A stretch of 64,000 nt of DNA from contig CM030717.1 in the NCBI GenBank assembly GCA_017979445.1, positions 21,625,288 through 21,689,287 of the forward strand, read 5' to 3'. The notes under the pieces are model-generated. The model was not told the origin of the DNA, ran no database searches, and saw only the letters and a program-made list of their open reading frames with translations. Shown in pieces: positions 55,315 to 64,000 of the stretch. The position numbers and the translations under genes are program-made. This DNA is from Akebia trifoliata. Lineage: Eukaryota; Streptophyta; Magnoliopsida; Ranunculales; Lardizabalaceae. Position 1 is the stretch's first letter; each line of letters begins with the position of its first letter.

Positions 55315-56433
55315 TATTCGGCCCCTCCGCTCTCTACCCGTCTGCAGGTCGCCATGTGATCAATCAACAACGCAAAAGTCCCGTGTCTCGAGGAATCTGT
55401 CTAGGTTAAGCCTAACTAAATCAAGTCAAACCTAAGGCAAAACTAGGTTAATGGAGTCAAACCAACCCAACTTAGTCAACCAAAAAGTCAAATCCATCCC
55501 ATCTAGGTCAAATCTAAGTCCAACCCATCCAACCAAAGCCAAACCTGGGTCAACTCAACCTAAAACCCAGTCAACTCGACCAACTCACCCAGAACCGATC
55601 CATCCCTACTCAACTCAGTAAACATGACCAACTCAGCCAAATTTAGTCAACCCGAGATCAGGTCAACCCGCAAATCCAATCAAAACCAAACCAATCCCAG
55701 TCAACTCAAAGTCCTACCAAAACCTAGTCAACCCAGTTCAGCCTTAAACCAAGATAACATAATCAATCCAAACCCAGTCAACCAGATCAATCAAAGTCAA
55801 TTCAACCATATTAAAAACCCATCATATGTCACCCTTAACCACCATCCCTACATGACTCACCCTCAACCATCATCACTTCCAAACTACACAAGCCCACTAT
55901 CGCAATGCATTCGAGGCCAAACACATAATACAATAGAAATTGAAATAAGGCAAGCCAGATAAGGAGACGACAAGTGACAATGAAAGATAATATACGCTGT
56001 CCTTAAAACATGAAGACATTTAAAAAAGGGCAAGCATGACTCGTCTCAGACATTCGGGGAATCATCACGATATAAAGAAATCCAAATGAAGGCAACAAAA
56101 GTGACAAGGGAAGAGGCTGTGATCGGTAAAAATCAAGGTGTTCATTATCATTCTCATATGGCGAAAGAAAACAAGAAAAGAGAGAATAAAACAAAACTCA
56201 CCTCTAACGCGTGACTCGCCCAAGAAGCTTTCAGGCGCTCTCAAGCACCAAAAGACCACACGTGCGCTCCGAGTAATCCTAACAACCAAGCCAAGTGCTC
56301 AAACCAAGAAAGAGCAAGAAGGAGACGAAGAGAAAGGAGAGAAATCGCCAGAGATAAGGAAGAAGGGAAGAAAAACTGAAAGAAACCGAAAATGAAAGGG
56401 CGCGCAGGTTTTGAAGCGTTTGGATTCATACTG

Positions 56434-56607
56434 GTCCGTATCACCAAAACGAACGAAGCAAAATTTGATCTATCCGTATCACCAACACGGATAAAGAGAA
56501 CTTTGTTGGATCCGTGCCTCAGACATGGATGAGATAAGAATAAAGCCACCCGTGTTTTGAACACGGGTTAAATTGTTCTAAATGTCATCCGTGCCTCAAG
56601 CACGGGT
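56434..56607. repeat. 38-bp-period dyad array 3 (upstream of gene A)
   Basis: Five dyads start at 56434, 56472, 56510, 56548 and 56587. The fourth has both arms changed together (ACCCGTG-N7-CACGGGT); the third and fifth have single changes that keep G-U pairing in plus-strand RNA. The first dyad is decayed. The opening CTGGTCCGT matches arrays 1 and 2. Confidence 0.88.
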
Positions 56608-56950
56608 CAAAATAATAATAATAATATATAAAAAAAAATATATCAAATATGAAAGTTCAAAAACCTTTCGAGTTGCACTCAATTTCGATTTGTTAAAACA
56701 CGACCGAGAAATACCCAAATTTTAAAATCACCAAATCTTCATCAAACCCAAGGTCTCACACGAGCTCCGCGCCATCGAGACCAAGGAATCAATAAGGTAA
56801 CTCTGTCAGACCCCGTGCTTGAGTAACCATTTTTATGCAAAAGTCATCAATCCAACCGATAATTCGAAGTCATGTTTTGTAAAATTTCGTCGGGCCCGTA
56901 CAAATAGGGGTTTGGTCTATTCTTTGCAGTTCTTTGCACGCAATTCCTGC

Positions 56951-56963
56951 AAAGAAGGGCAGC
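56951..56963 (+). other. E2 polypurine tract
   Basis: AAAGAAGGGCAGC immediately before the right LTR; same position and style as in E1. Confidence 0.8.
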
Positions 56964-59235
56964 TGTAGACACCTCGATTTGAACGTGCCCTCACTCGAAG
57001 GGGCCCAAAAACAATTCAATAAGTTCGACTAACGGGCCTCAATGGCCCGAATCATCGGAAAATGATATTTTCGCCGAAACCCAAGCCACTAACACCTTTC
57101 AATGGGTTAGTAGGTCCACCAAAAGGGTTCGGCACACTCCCATCTACCCCGCTCCATGTAAAACGCCGACTTTCCAACAAAAGGGGGCAACGGGCCCTTA
57201 AGGCCCAAAACACCAAAAGTAGTAACCACGGTAAAATCAATGCCCCAAAGACCACCCCGTGGTCTCAAGGACCCGCAAAAAAAAAGGTAGTGACTCATCC
57301 CACAACTGTTCAACATCGTCGCTTCACGCTCACGTACAAACAATCGATAAATTCTCCAACAGGCCCAAAAGCCCGATTCGCCAACACGTGACATTTTGAT
57401 TAAATCAATAGTTTCAAAAAATCAAAAAAAATCAAAAAATAAAATGCGAGACTTGGGATGCCTACCCCTTTATCCAACCTTCATCGTTCCATCTCCAAAT
57501 CCACAAACACCTTAAACCCACTCAAGGCCCCGAACCATTAACTCATTTTTAGAATTTTTTCACCTCACCCCTGAGGTAAAAATCAATCCTACATCATTTA
57601 AACCTTAAAACCAACCTACCTTATCAAAATTCAATCCAAAATGAGCCTTGTCCAATCCAAAACAACTTACATCTCCTATAAGCCTAAGCCCAACCCATAA
57701 AAAAGCCCTCTAACCACTATCCATACCCCATTCACTATCCAACCCACAACCCAACCCATCAACCCTTACTCACATCAACCAATCAACCTCTCAACATCAA
57801 AAGATGACACTTGTCATCACCACCCTTCACCTCCCTCATCCAATCACCCACTCCCATCACCATGCTCTAAACAACCCATCTCACCTCTCTCCAAAATCAC
57901 CTCAACCCATACCCTACCCTAACCTAACCTATCCCCATCCTCTAACATCATCAACCACCCACACCTCCATCCATACCCTAATCCATCACCATCATCAACC
58001 CCCACATCACCACCCATACCTCTACCCATCATCTTTCTTAAAACACTCCAATAAAATCAACTCAACCCATACTTCATTCATCATCAATCAACTAACTCAT
58101 TTCTCTCTCCCTAATCAAACAACCCTCATCAACCAATCAACCAATCTCATTCCTCACCCTCTCATCATGATTGCCACATGGCATCATCTCCTTTCTCCTC
58201 CCAAAAACTAACTTAACAACCTCTTACACAACCCATTCCCCTAAATCTACACACCTCACCTCATCAACCAACCTAACACTCATTCTCTAAACCACTCTCT
58301 TACACCCTCACTCCACCACCAACCATCACTCATGTCAACCCATCCAACACTCTACCTAAATGGGTTCGGGTAGGATCCAACCCATTTGGGTCTAAACCTC
58401 ACCCATTTTCATTCATTACACATTTACCCTCCATTTCACCTTAAATTTCACACCCCTCACTCCTAAATCCTATACCATTACCCCTTCTCTCACATTTTAA
58501 TCCCATTATACCCCAAACCCCCTCCAAACACCTATAAATACCTCCCCTCTCACCTCCAAAAGGGTGACACCAAGTCTCCATAAGAAAAAAAATCTACTCT
58601 ATCTATTCCTCCTCACCACTCTCTCACAACACATTCTAAGATAAATAACTTCACTCTCAACTCACCAAGGACTAAAAAGAATTCAAAGAAGAGGAAGAAG
58701 AAGAAAAAGAAGAAGAAGAAGTCCAAGAGTGCAAGGTGGGAGCAATCAACACCCCCCCTTTTTCCTTTCTCTACCCTCTCTTTTTCCCTCTTCTATCATC
58801 CCCCTCTTTTCATTTTATTTTAAATGAGTTGAGCATGAATGGACCTCAAGGCTTGGATCTACAAGGGTCATCTCCATTGATGAGATGATCCTATGATCAA
58901 GCCAAAATTAAATCCCTACTTAGGGAACAAATGTACCCATGTGGCACACTTTCCACTTTCTTTTAAAAAATCAAAATGACCGAGTTATTTGAGGTTACCG
59001 CCACGTGGCGGGGAGAAAGGGGTGCCTAACACCTTCCCTTTTCTCCAACCGAGCCGCTTACCCAAATCTCGAGGTTTGACTACCCCTTATCCATCGTGAG
59101 TCACTAAAATGCCAAAATCTCATCTTTTGGAAAATGTACCTCGGGTGACCATTCACACCCACTTCCAACTTGAATGGTGGCGACTCCAATTTTAGTAGTT
59201 GTGGCCGTCATAATGACGAGACCCACGTAGCTACA
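56964..59235 (+). repeat. E2 right LTR
   Basis: 2,272 bp, colinear with the left LTR with scattered substitutions and one- to few-base indels. TATA at 58533-58540 and paired hairpins at 58998-59046. Its promoter points towards the hnRNP gene, whose start codon is 563 bp beyond the LTR end. Confidence 0.94.
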
Positions 59236-59546
59236 ACGTATTTACAAGTTGGAGTAGATTTAATTTTCATGATTATCTAACTTTTTTTTAAATGTAATTT
59301 GTATATATTAGATGGTGTCTTTCATTTGTATATATTAACAAAAAAAATCAGGTTAATAGTCAAACATTTGTCAATCCTATATGGAAATATTTTTTTGTTG
59401 TTGTTGTAATCTTTTGATTTATTTTAAAATGATATGGAGTTATATGGCAATTATTATTTAACTTTAAACAAGTTTTTAGGGGAAAAAAAGGGTTTTTATT
59501 TATTTATTTTTAATTTACGTATTTTTGCATTTGCAAGACAATCAAA

Positions 59547-59648
59547 CAAACGTAAAATTTTGCATAGGACACAACAAAACACCACAATCACAAAATTATG
59601 TAAAATTCAGTCAACGCAAAACTCTGCAAACACAAAATTTTACGTTTG
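59547..59648. repeat. 102-bp foldback (MITE-like) element
   Basis: CAAACGTAAAATTTTG at 59547-59562 is repeated as its perfect inverse complement at 59633-59648. The interior is AT-rich and non-coding. Size and structure suit a miniature inverted-repeat element or its remnant, in the promoter of the hnRNP gene. No target duplication could be assigned. Confidence 0.65.
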
Positions 59649-59798
59649 GCAGGACCTAAATCACGAAAAAAAAGGAAGGAAGAAATATTTCTGATTGATT
59701 ATTAATATCTACACGCATTCTATTTCGTTTCCTCTTTAGAGCTTTAGAACAGAGCGAAGAGAGGCAAAAAGGGTAAAAAGAGGGGAATCGGAAGACAA

Positions 59799-61408
59799 AT
59801 GTTCTACAGAGGGTAAGAGGGTTTCAATTCAATTCCCCCCAACTAACTCAGTAGTTTTCGTTGCTCTGATTCAGATTTCTTCTATGCGTTTATTCTATAT
59901 ATATTTTTTCATCTCCTTTATATTTATATGATGGATTCTGTTCATTCTCTCTACCCATATATTTGTGTGTGTTTTTAATTTTTAATCCGTTAAAATGATG
60001 ATATTTGAAAATCGTAAATTAATTTTCCAAGTATTTTTTTTTCAAATTCTTGCATTTGGGTTCTATTTTTTAGATATTGTTTGATTCAAATTTCTAAGTC
60101 TTCATTCTAGTTTTTTTTTTATTCTCTACTTAAAATAGTGGTATAAGTTTGATCTCTGCAGGTGTTTTTGTTTGTTTGAATCTGCAAAATTAAAAAGATG
60201 AACTTGAATCCTCCAATCTCTTTGAAATTACTTGATACAGGTTCTCCTGCTTTTCAGAGATTGTGTCGTTGAATATGTAATTTTCTTTCTGATTCAGATT
60301 CATTCATACTATTTATTTATCTCCTTTAAATGTGGGTTCGGTTCTTTGTCCGCCGATGCGTTCCTCATTTCTTTTTTTCTTTCTTTATTATTATTATTAT
60401 TATGATTTAAAAATAAATAAATTTAAAGCCATTAAGTTGATCATTGGAAATCTACAAAATAGAAGTTTTAACTTCAGTTCTCCGTATCGTTTGTTTGGAG
60501 TTTTGTTGTTTCGATTCAAATTCTTTAAATAAAAGGGAAAAAGGAATAGGAATCTGATTTAGTGAATTAAACTAAACTAATGGGTGGGTTGTGGTGTCTT
60601 TTGCTTTTATTGGGTTCCTTGGAACTAAAGGAAATATGCTGATGGTGGCGATGGACGTGAAATGGGTTCGAAACGGCAACGATTAATGGATCAGAGCCCA
60701 TCATTTTATGGGACTTCAATGGGTTCGAGTTTCATGTACAATGCTCCTCCTCCTCCTCCTCCTTATGCATATATTGGTCAACCACCACCATTCCCGGTTG
60801 TTCGATTGCGTGGTCTTCCCTTCGATTGCTTGGAATCTGATGTTGCCGAGTTTTTTCAAGGTCTAGACATTGTCGACATTCTCTTTGTCCACAAAAGTGG
60901 TCGGTTCAGCGGAGAGGCATTTTGTGTTCTTGGGTACCCTCTTCAGGTTAATTTTGCACTTCAGAGGAACAGACAAAACATGGGTAGGCGATACATTGAA
61001 GTTTTTAGGAGTAAAAGGCAAGAATACTACAAGGCCATTGCGAATGAAGTTTCGGATGTTCATGGTGGTTCACCACGCCAAAAAGTCCAAAGGGATAGGT
61101 CTTATGATGATGGGAAGGATGATTCAATTGAACATACTGGGGTCTTACGGTTGAGGGGATTGCCCTTTTCAGCTGGGAAGGATGATGTGTTAGACTTCTT
61201 TATAGATTTCGCACTTTCTGAAGATTCAATTCATATCGTAGTTAATTTAGACGGGAGGCCTACTGGAGAAGCATTTGTTGAGTTCACGAGCCCAGAGGAT
61301 TCGAAGGCGGCGATGGTGAAGGATAGGATGACCCTTGGGAGTCGTTACATAGAGCTATTCCCTTCGTCTATTCAGGAGTTAGATGAAGCAGTTTCCAAAG
61401 GACGATGA
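59799..61408 (+). CDS. hnRNP F/H-like RNA-binding protein, two RRMs
   Basis: Two coding exons: a 14-bp first exon (59799-59812, ATG TTC TAC AGA GG) with donor GTAAGA, then 60631-61408 after an AAAG acceptor; 792 nt, 263 aa. Splicing gives MFYRGKYADGGDGREMGSKR, which matches the N-terminus I recall for plant hnRNP-F-like proteins; the ATG at 60662 is the alternative if the intron is retained. A proline-rich stretch (~43-58) precedes RRM1 (~61-133: VVRLRGLPFDC, GRFSGEAF) and RRM2 follows (~174-248: LRLRGLPFSAGKDD, GRPTGEAFVEF). These are quasi-RRMs of the hnRNP F/H type, which bind G-rich RNA in splicing control. The gene ends KGR. Relatives are nuclear. Confidence 0.9.
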
Positions 61409-63320
61409 AGCTTTTCTGAGGAAATTGAGTAAAGTTTTCGATCACTTGACTTCATCATAGACTTTGAGGTTGTGCTTTAGTTTTATGTACTTTTAGAAGT
61501 GATTGACTTTTTGTTTGTTGGTTCTCACTAAGATGCATGTTTAGTTAATATTATAGTTCTTTGTACTTTTAAATTGGTTCATGTGCAAGATATCTTTCAA
61601 GTGTTTGTCTGCCTTGTGCGTTTCCTTGCATATGCTTTGTGTGAGCTTTGATTTTTTCTAGTATGTCTGATACAAGTTTTGGAGTGTAATCTCTTACTTT
61701 TTTGTTTTTCACATAATTCATATTATCTTCTTTTCAGCTAAATTTATTAGATCTGCTCTTTTACTATGATTTAGTACACACAAAATATTTGTTGCCGATA
61801 CTTTTGTAGATGATTTTGTATTGGCCCTCTGCATGTTGAACTGCCTTAATATTGGAATAGTAGGTCAAAATTCCGAGGACTATAATCTGGGTTAATGCTT
61901 AATCAGGTTGTACAGAAGGTATTTCCTGAGTCCCATTTGGTATTCAAGATAGTCTAAGCTCAATGAACTCGTAAGTCATAATTAACGAGGAGACTGTTTC
62001 TCTATTTGTCCTATATTTACTTTTTGTATCAGCTTATATAAAGTTGGGTTGCTAAATTGTGATACTGATCTTCGAAGAAAGAAAAAGTATCAACCTGAAC
62101 GATCTAATGTAATGGCATGAATAGAGTCCACAAACAGATTTGGAATGCTTAGTTTTGAACCAGAGTTTCTATAAATCTTAGTTATTTGTTGTTTATAATT
62201 AATAATATGAGTAGTAGTTGTTAAGAGTCATCCAAATATACTTAAGTTGTGACAATGAGGATATTTTAATTGCGCTAGCTGACCAGTCATTTCTAAAATC
62301 TTAAATAAATATTACCCAAATTATAATTACCTAAATCAAGTTCATATCCAAACAATCCCTTAGTTGGCTGGGAATGAAAAGACAGAACTAATGTTCATTT
62401 AAAAATTGAAAGATATTATGGATTTATGGAGATGATTATCCTCAAACATCTACAAAAAATTTCTTGTAGTGACTTTGCCTTGAATTTTTTTTGTTTGTTT
62501 GTTCAAACTCTTTCCTTCCCTTGTCGTAATCTTTCACTTCGCAGCGGAAGCTATGCTAAAAACCACCTAATTTGTTGACTCAAATATAGTTGTCTCAAAG
62601 CATTTTATGAAGATAGTTTTTTTTTCTCCAAATATATTTCTTGGGTTTTTGCAAGAGTTCATCTTTCGTGCCTCAAAATGGTCATTTGAAGTCGAGTGAT
62701 AGATTCAGTGACATGATTGAGGATATTCTAGCTATGTTTTTAATTAGATTTATGTTACCTCTAATTGACAGTCATGTTTTGTTATTAATGCGTTTAATAT
62801 CTTTACTTTTTTTTCTTTTTTCTAGTGGCATGTAATTGTTTTAGGTGTCGTGTGAAGTAAATATTGGATTTGTGAATGAAGATTTTCCTTTTGGGATTTT
62901 TGTTCCTTGTAGAACTTTTGGTTTGTTTGGTTAGCTTTATATGATAGTTTTACCAGAATTTTCCTCTTTGAAATTCTTGTGTTTGGAATCTATCTGTATC
63001 CTTTTAACATTCTTCTAATTGCATGATAGGCTTATTCTCTAATGTTAGTTTGATGAATATCAAGTGGGATGAAACTCAATTGTTATTATAATTCATAGAT
63101 TTTTATAGCAACAAAGAAATTGGTAAATCACTTAAAACAATGGTTAATAAAGGAACTTTTTGACCTTGTTAATAAGGGATTTTTATTTTTCTTTTTTCTT
63201 TTTTTTTAATGGAATATTGGCACTACAGAAAAATCAAATACATCCCTATTAATTATAGGTGATAGGTAGTACTTGATCCCAACTAGTGAAATGTGAACTC
63301 CTACCAGACAATGCAAGAGA
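61409..63320. other. hnRNP gene 3' UTR and intergenic DNA
   Basis: T-rich, AT-rich sequence; the 3' UTR probably covers the first few hundred bases. No gene is supported. TTCTTGTAGTG at 62461-62471 and CACTACAGAAAAAT at about 63222 look like CACTA-type termini but have no partner end in view. Confidence 0.5.
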
Positions 63321-63520
63321 TCAATCTCCCAAACTCTTATTTATCACCTTAGTCTGTCCATCTGTTTGTGTGTGAAATGAAAATATTGAACCTTTGTATT
63401 CAATACCTTCCATAGGGTCATCCAAAATTAACTTCCATAAGTTGACACGTATGGCATTGTTGCATGTGATTCCCAAATAAATTACTTGGACCAAGTGAAT
63501 TGTCCCATCTTCACACAATT
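63321..63520 (-). pseudogene. Ty3/gypsy integrase fragment
   Basis: The minus strand starts at the conserved integrase block HTQTDGQTKVINKSLGD (63470-63520); the usual first residues HPQTDGQTEVVNR are recognisable. Downstream residues do not align. A fragment of a different, chromovirus-like gypsy element from E1/E2. Confidence 0.65.
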
Positions 63521-63561
63521 AGTGATAGGTACCATAAATGTTGCCAACCCATTGAAACTCC

Positions 63562-63927
63562 TTACTTCGTGAAGAGTAGTAGGAAGTCATTCAAGTATAA
63601 GCCTTCACCTTGTAAAGATCTGCTTCCATACCCTTGAGGATACAAGAAAGCAAACATAAAAATTAAAAAAGAAAATCTCTTGGGATCATGAAAGAGCACT
63701 TCTTCAAGTTGGCATTGAGTTTTATGTTGATTGATGATAATCACTTTGGAGGTCGATTTTGGAAAATATGGAAGAACACCCAATTTCCAACAACATATCA
63801 TCAAGGCTTGGGATTTGGATATCGATATTTGACTATGAGTTGTGTTGATGGCACGACCATGAATGCTGATATTCCAACTCCCATCCTTCTTGAGTGGTGT
63901 AAGTAAAGCCCTTTTGCAACAACCCAT
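63562..63927 (-). pseudogene. Ty3/gypsy reverse transcriptase fragment
   Basis: The minus strand reads LLTPLKKDGSWN and GRAINTT, then after a frameshift IPSLDDMLLEIG and FSKIDLQSDYHQS, which are consecutive RT blocks of plant gypsy elements (LTPKKDGSWR, DSRAIN, PRLDDML, FSKIDLRSGYHQ). It lies upstream, on this strand, of the integrase fragment, with the sequence normally between them deleted. The element may continue beyond the window edge. Confidence 0.75.
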
Positions 63928-64000
63928 TTACTTGCCTTGTTAATTCAGAATGGAAATTATGTTCATTCCGCCATAAGCGGGCAAATTAGGAAATTAAAGA

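Larger units (their letters stand above)
55350..56963 (-). other. Upstream region of gene A, with low-complexity DNA
   Basis: 55390-55830 is low-complexity (repeated GTCAACC/CCAAACC themes) with no convincing gene. A possible 5' exon of gene A ends at a GAG|GTGAGT donor at about 56205 (coding-like from 56289). Dyad array 3 lies further upstream at 56434-56607. The rest to the polypurine tract shows nothing recognisable. Confidence 0.45.
36387..59235 (+). mobile_element. E2: giant 22.8-kb Tat/Ogre-like LTR retrotransposon
   Basis: Bounded by two ~2.26-kb LTRs starting TGTAGACACC and ending GTAGCTACA. The flanking 5-mers are acgtt (36382-36386) and acgta (59236-59240), a target duplication with one mismatch. 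Order: left LTR, primer-binding site, repeat-rich leader, gag, protease, RT, RNase H, second RNase H, integrase, two antisense plant-mobile-domain genes, polypurine tract, right LTR. Great length, dual RNase H domains, gag before pro/RT and an extra antisense coding region all point to the Tat lineage of Ty3/gypsy. The polyprotein has three frame breaks, so this copy is probably not autonomous now. The LTRs differ only by scattered substitutions and short indels, suggesting a fairly recent insertion. Confidence 0.95.

Overview
This is a plant nuclear window, almost certainly from a dicot. Evidence: intron-containing genes with GT-AG junctions, a plant-type U-box/ARM gene, a plant hnRNP-F/H-like gene, Tat-lineage Ty3/gypsy elements, a CACTA element and a PIF/Harbinger relic. 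I cannot name the species; a cucurbit is possible but that is only a guess. No rRNA, tRNA or microRNA gene was recognised. Only two ordinary host genes are present: a PUB16-type U-box E3 ligase at the left end (630-2645, +, intronless) and a two-RRM hnRNP-F/H-like RNA-binding protein near the right end (exons 59799-59812 and 60631-61408, +). Everything between is transposon sequence.

Left to right: PUB16; a putative gene-capturing CACTA transposon (3766-10446, TSD tac) carrying pieces of a calmodulin-like gene, a copper amine oxidase and a vacuolar H+-pyrophosphatase; a ~180-bp tandem array touching its right end (10461-11133); a complete but gag-only LTR retrotransposon 'E1' (11781-22714, TSD caagt); relics of one LTR family (24600-29793); a dead PIF/Harbinger element with transposase and Myb/SANT genes (30609-36183), the second gene split by a ~3-kb solo LTR of that same family (32442-35399, TSD gtaag); a giant 22.8-kb Tat/Ogre-like LTR retrotransposon 'E2' (36387-59235); a small foldback element (59547-59648); the hnRNP gene; and gypsy fragments at the right edge.

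The most interesting object is E2. Besides gag, protease, RT, two RNase H domains and integrase on the plus strand, it carries two head-to-tail antisense genes between pol and the 3' LTR. Both can be read as spliced genes for plant-mobile-domain (PMD) plus coiled-coil proteins: gene B (50442-52043, two exons, open) and gene A (52721-55314, at least six exons, one internal stop). Three arrays of 21-bp dyads (ATCCGTG-N7-CACGGAT), all with a 38-bp period, sit in the E2 leader and upstream of each antisense gene. Several dyads carry paired arm changes or G-U wobbles, as expected if hairpins are conserved.

E1 and E2 share little LTR sequence, but have the same primer-binding site, a homologous ~140-bp leader block, a 3' splice-acceptor-like site just before gag, and a two-hairpin module in the LTR whose loop is conserved while its stems covary. 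E1 lacks pol and could only have moved using an E2-like element's enzymes. All coordinates and motifs were read by eye; LTR identity, RNA folding and splicing were not computed.
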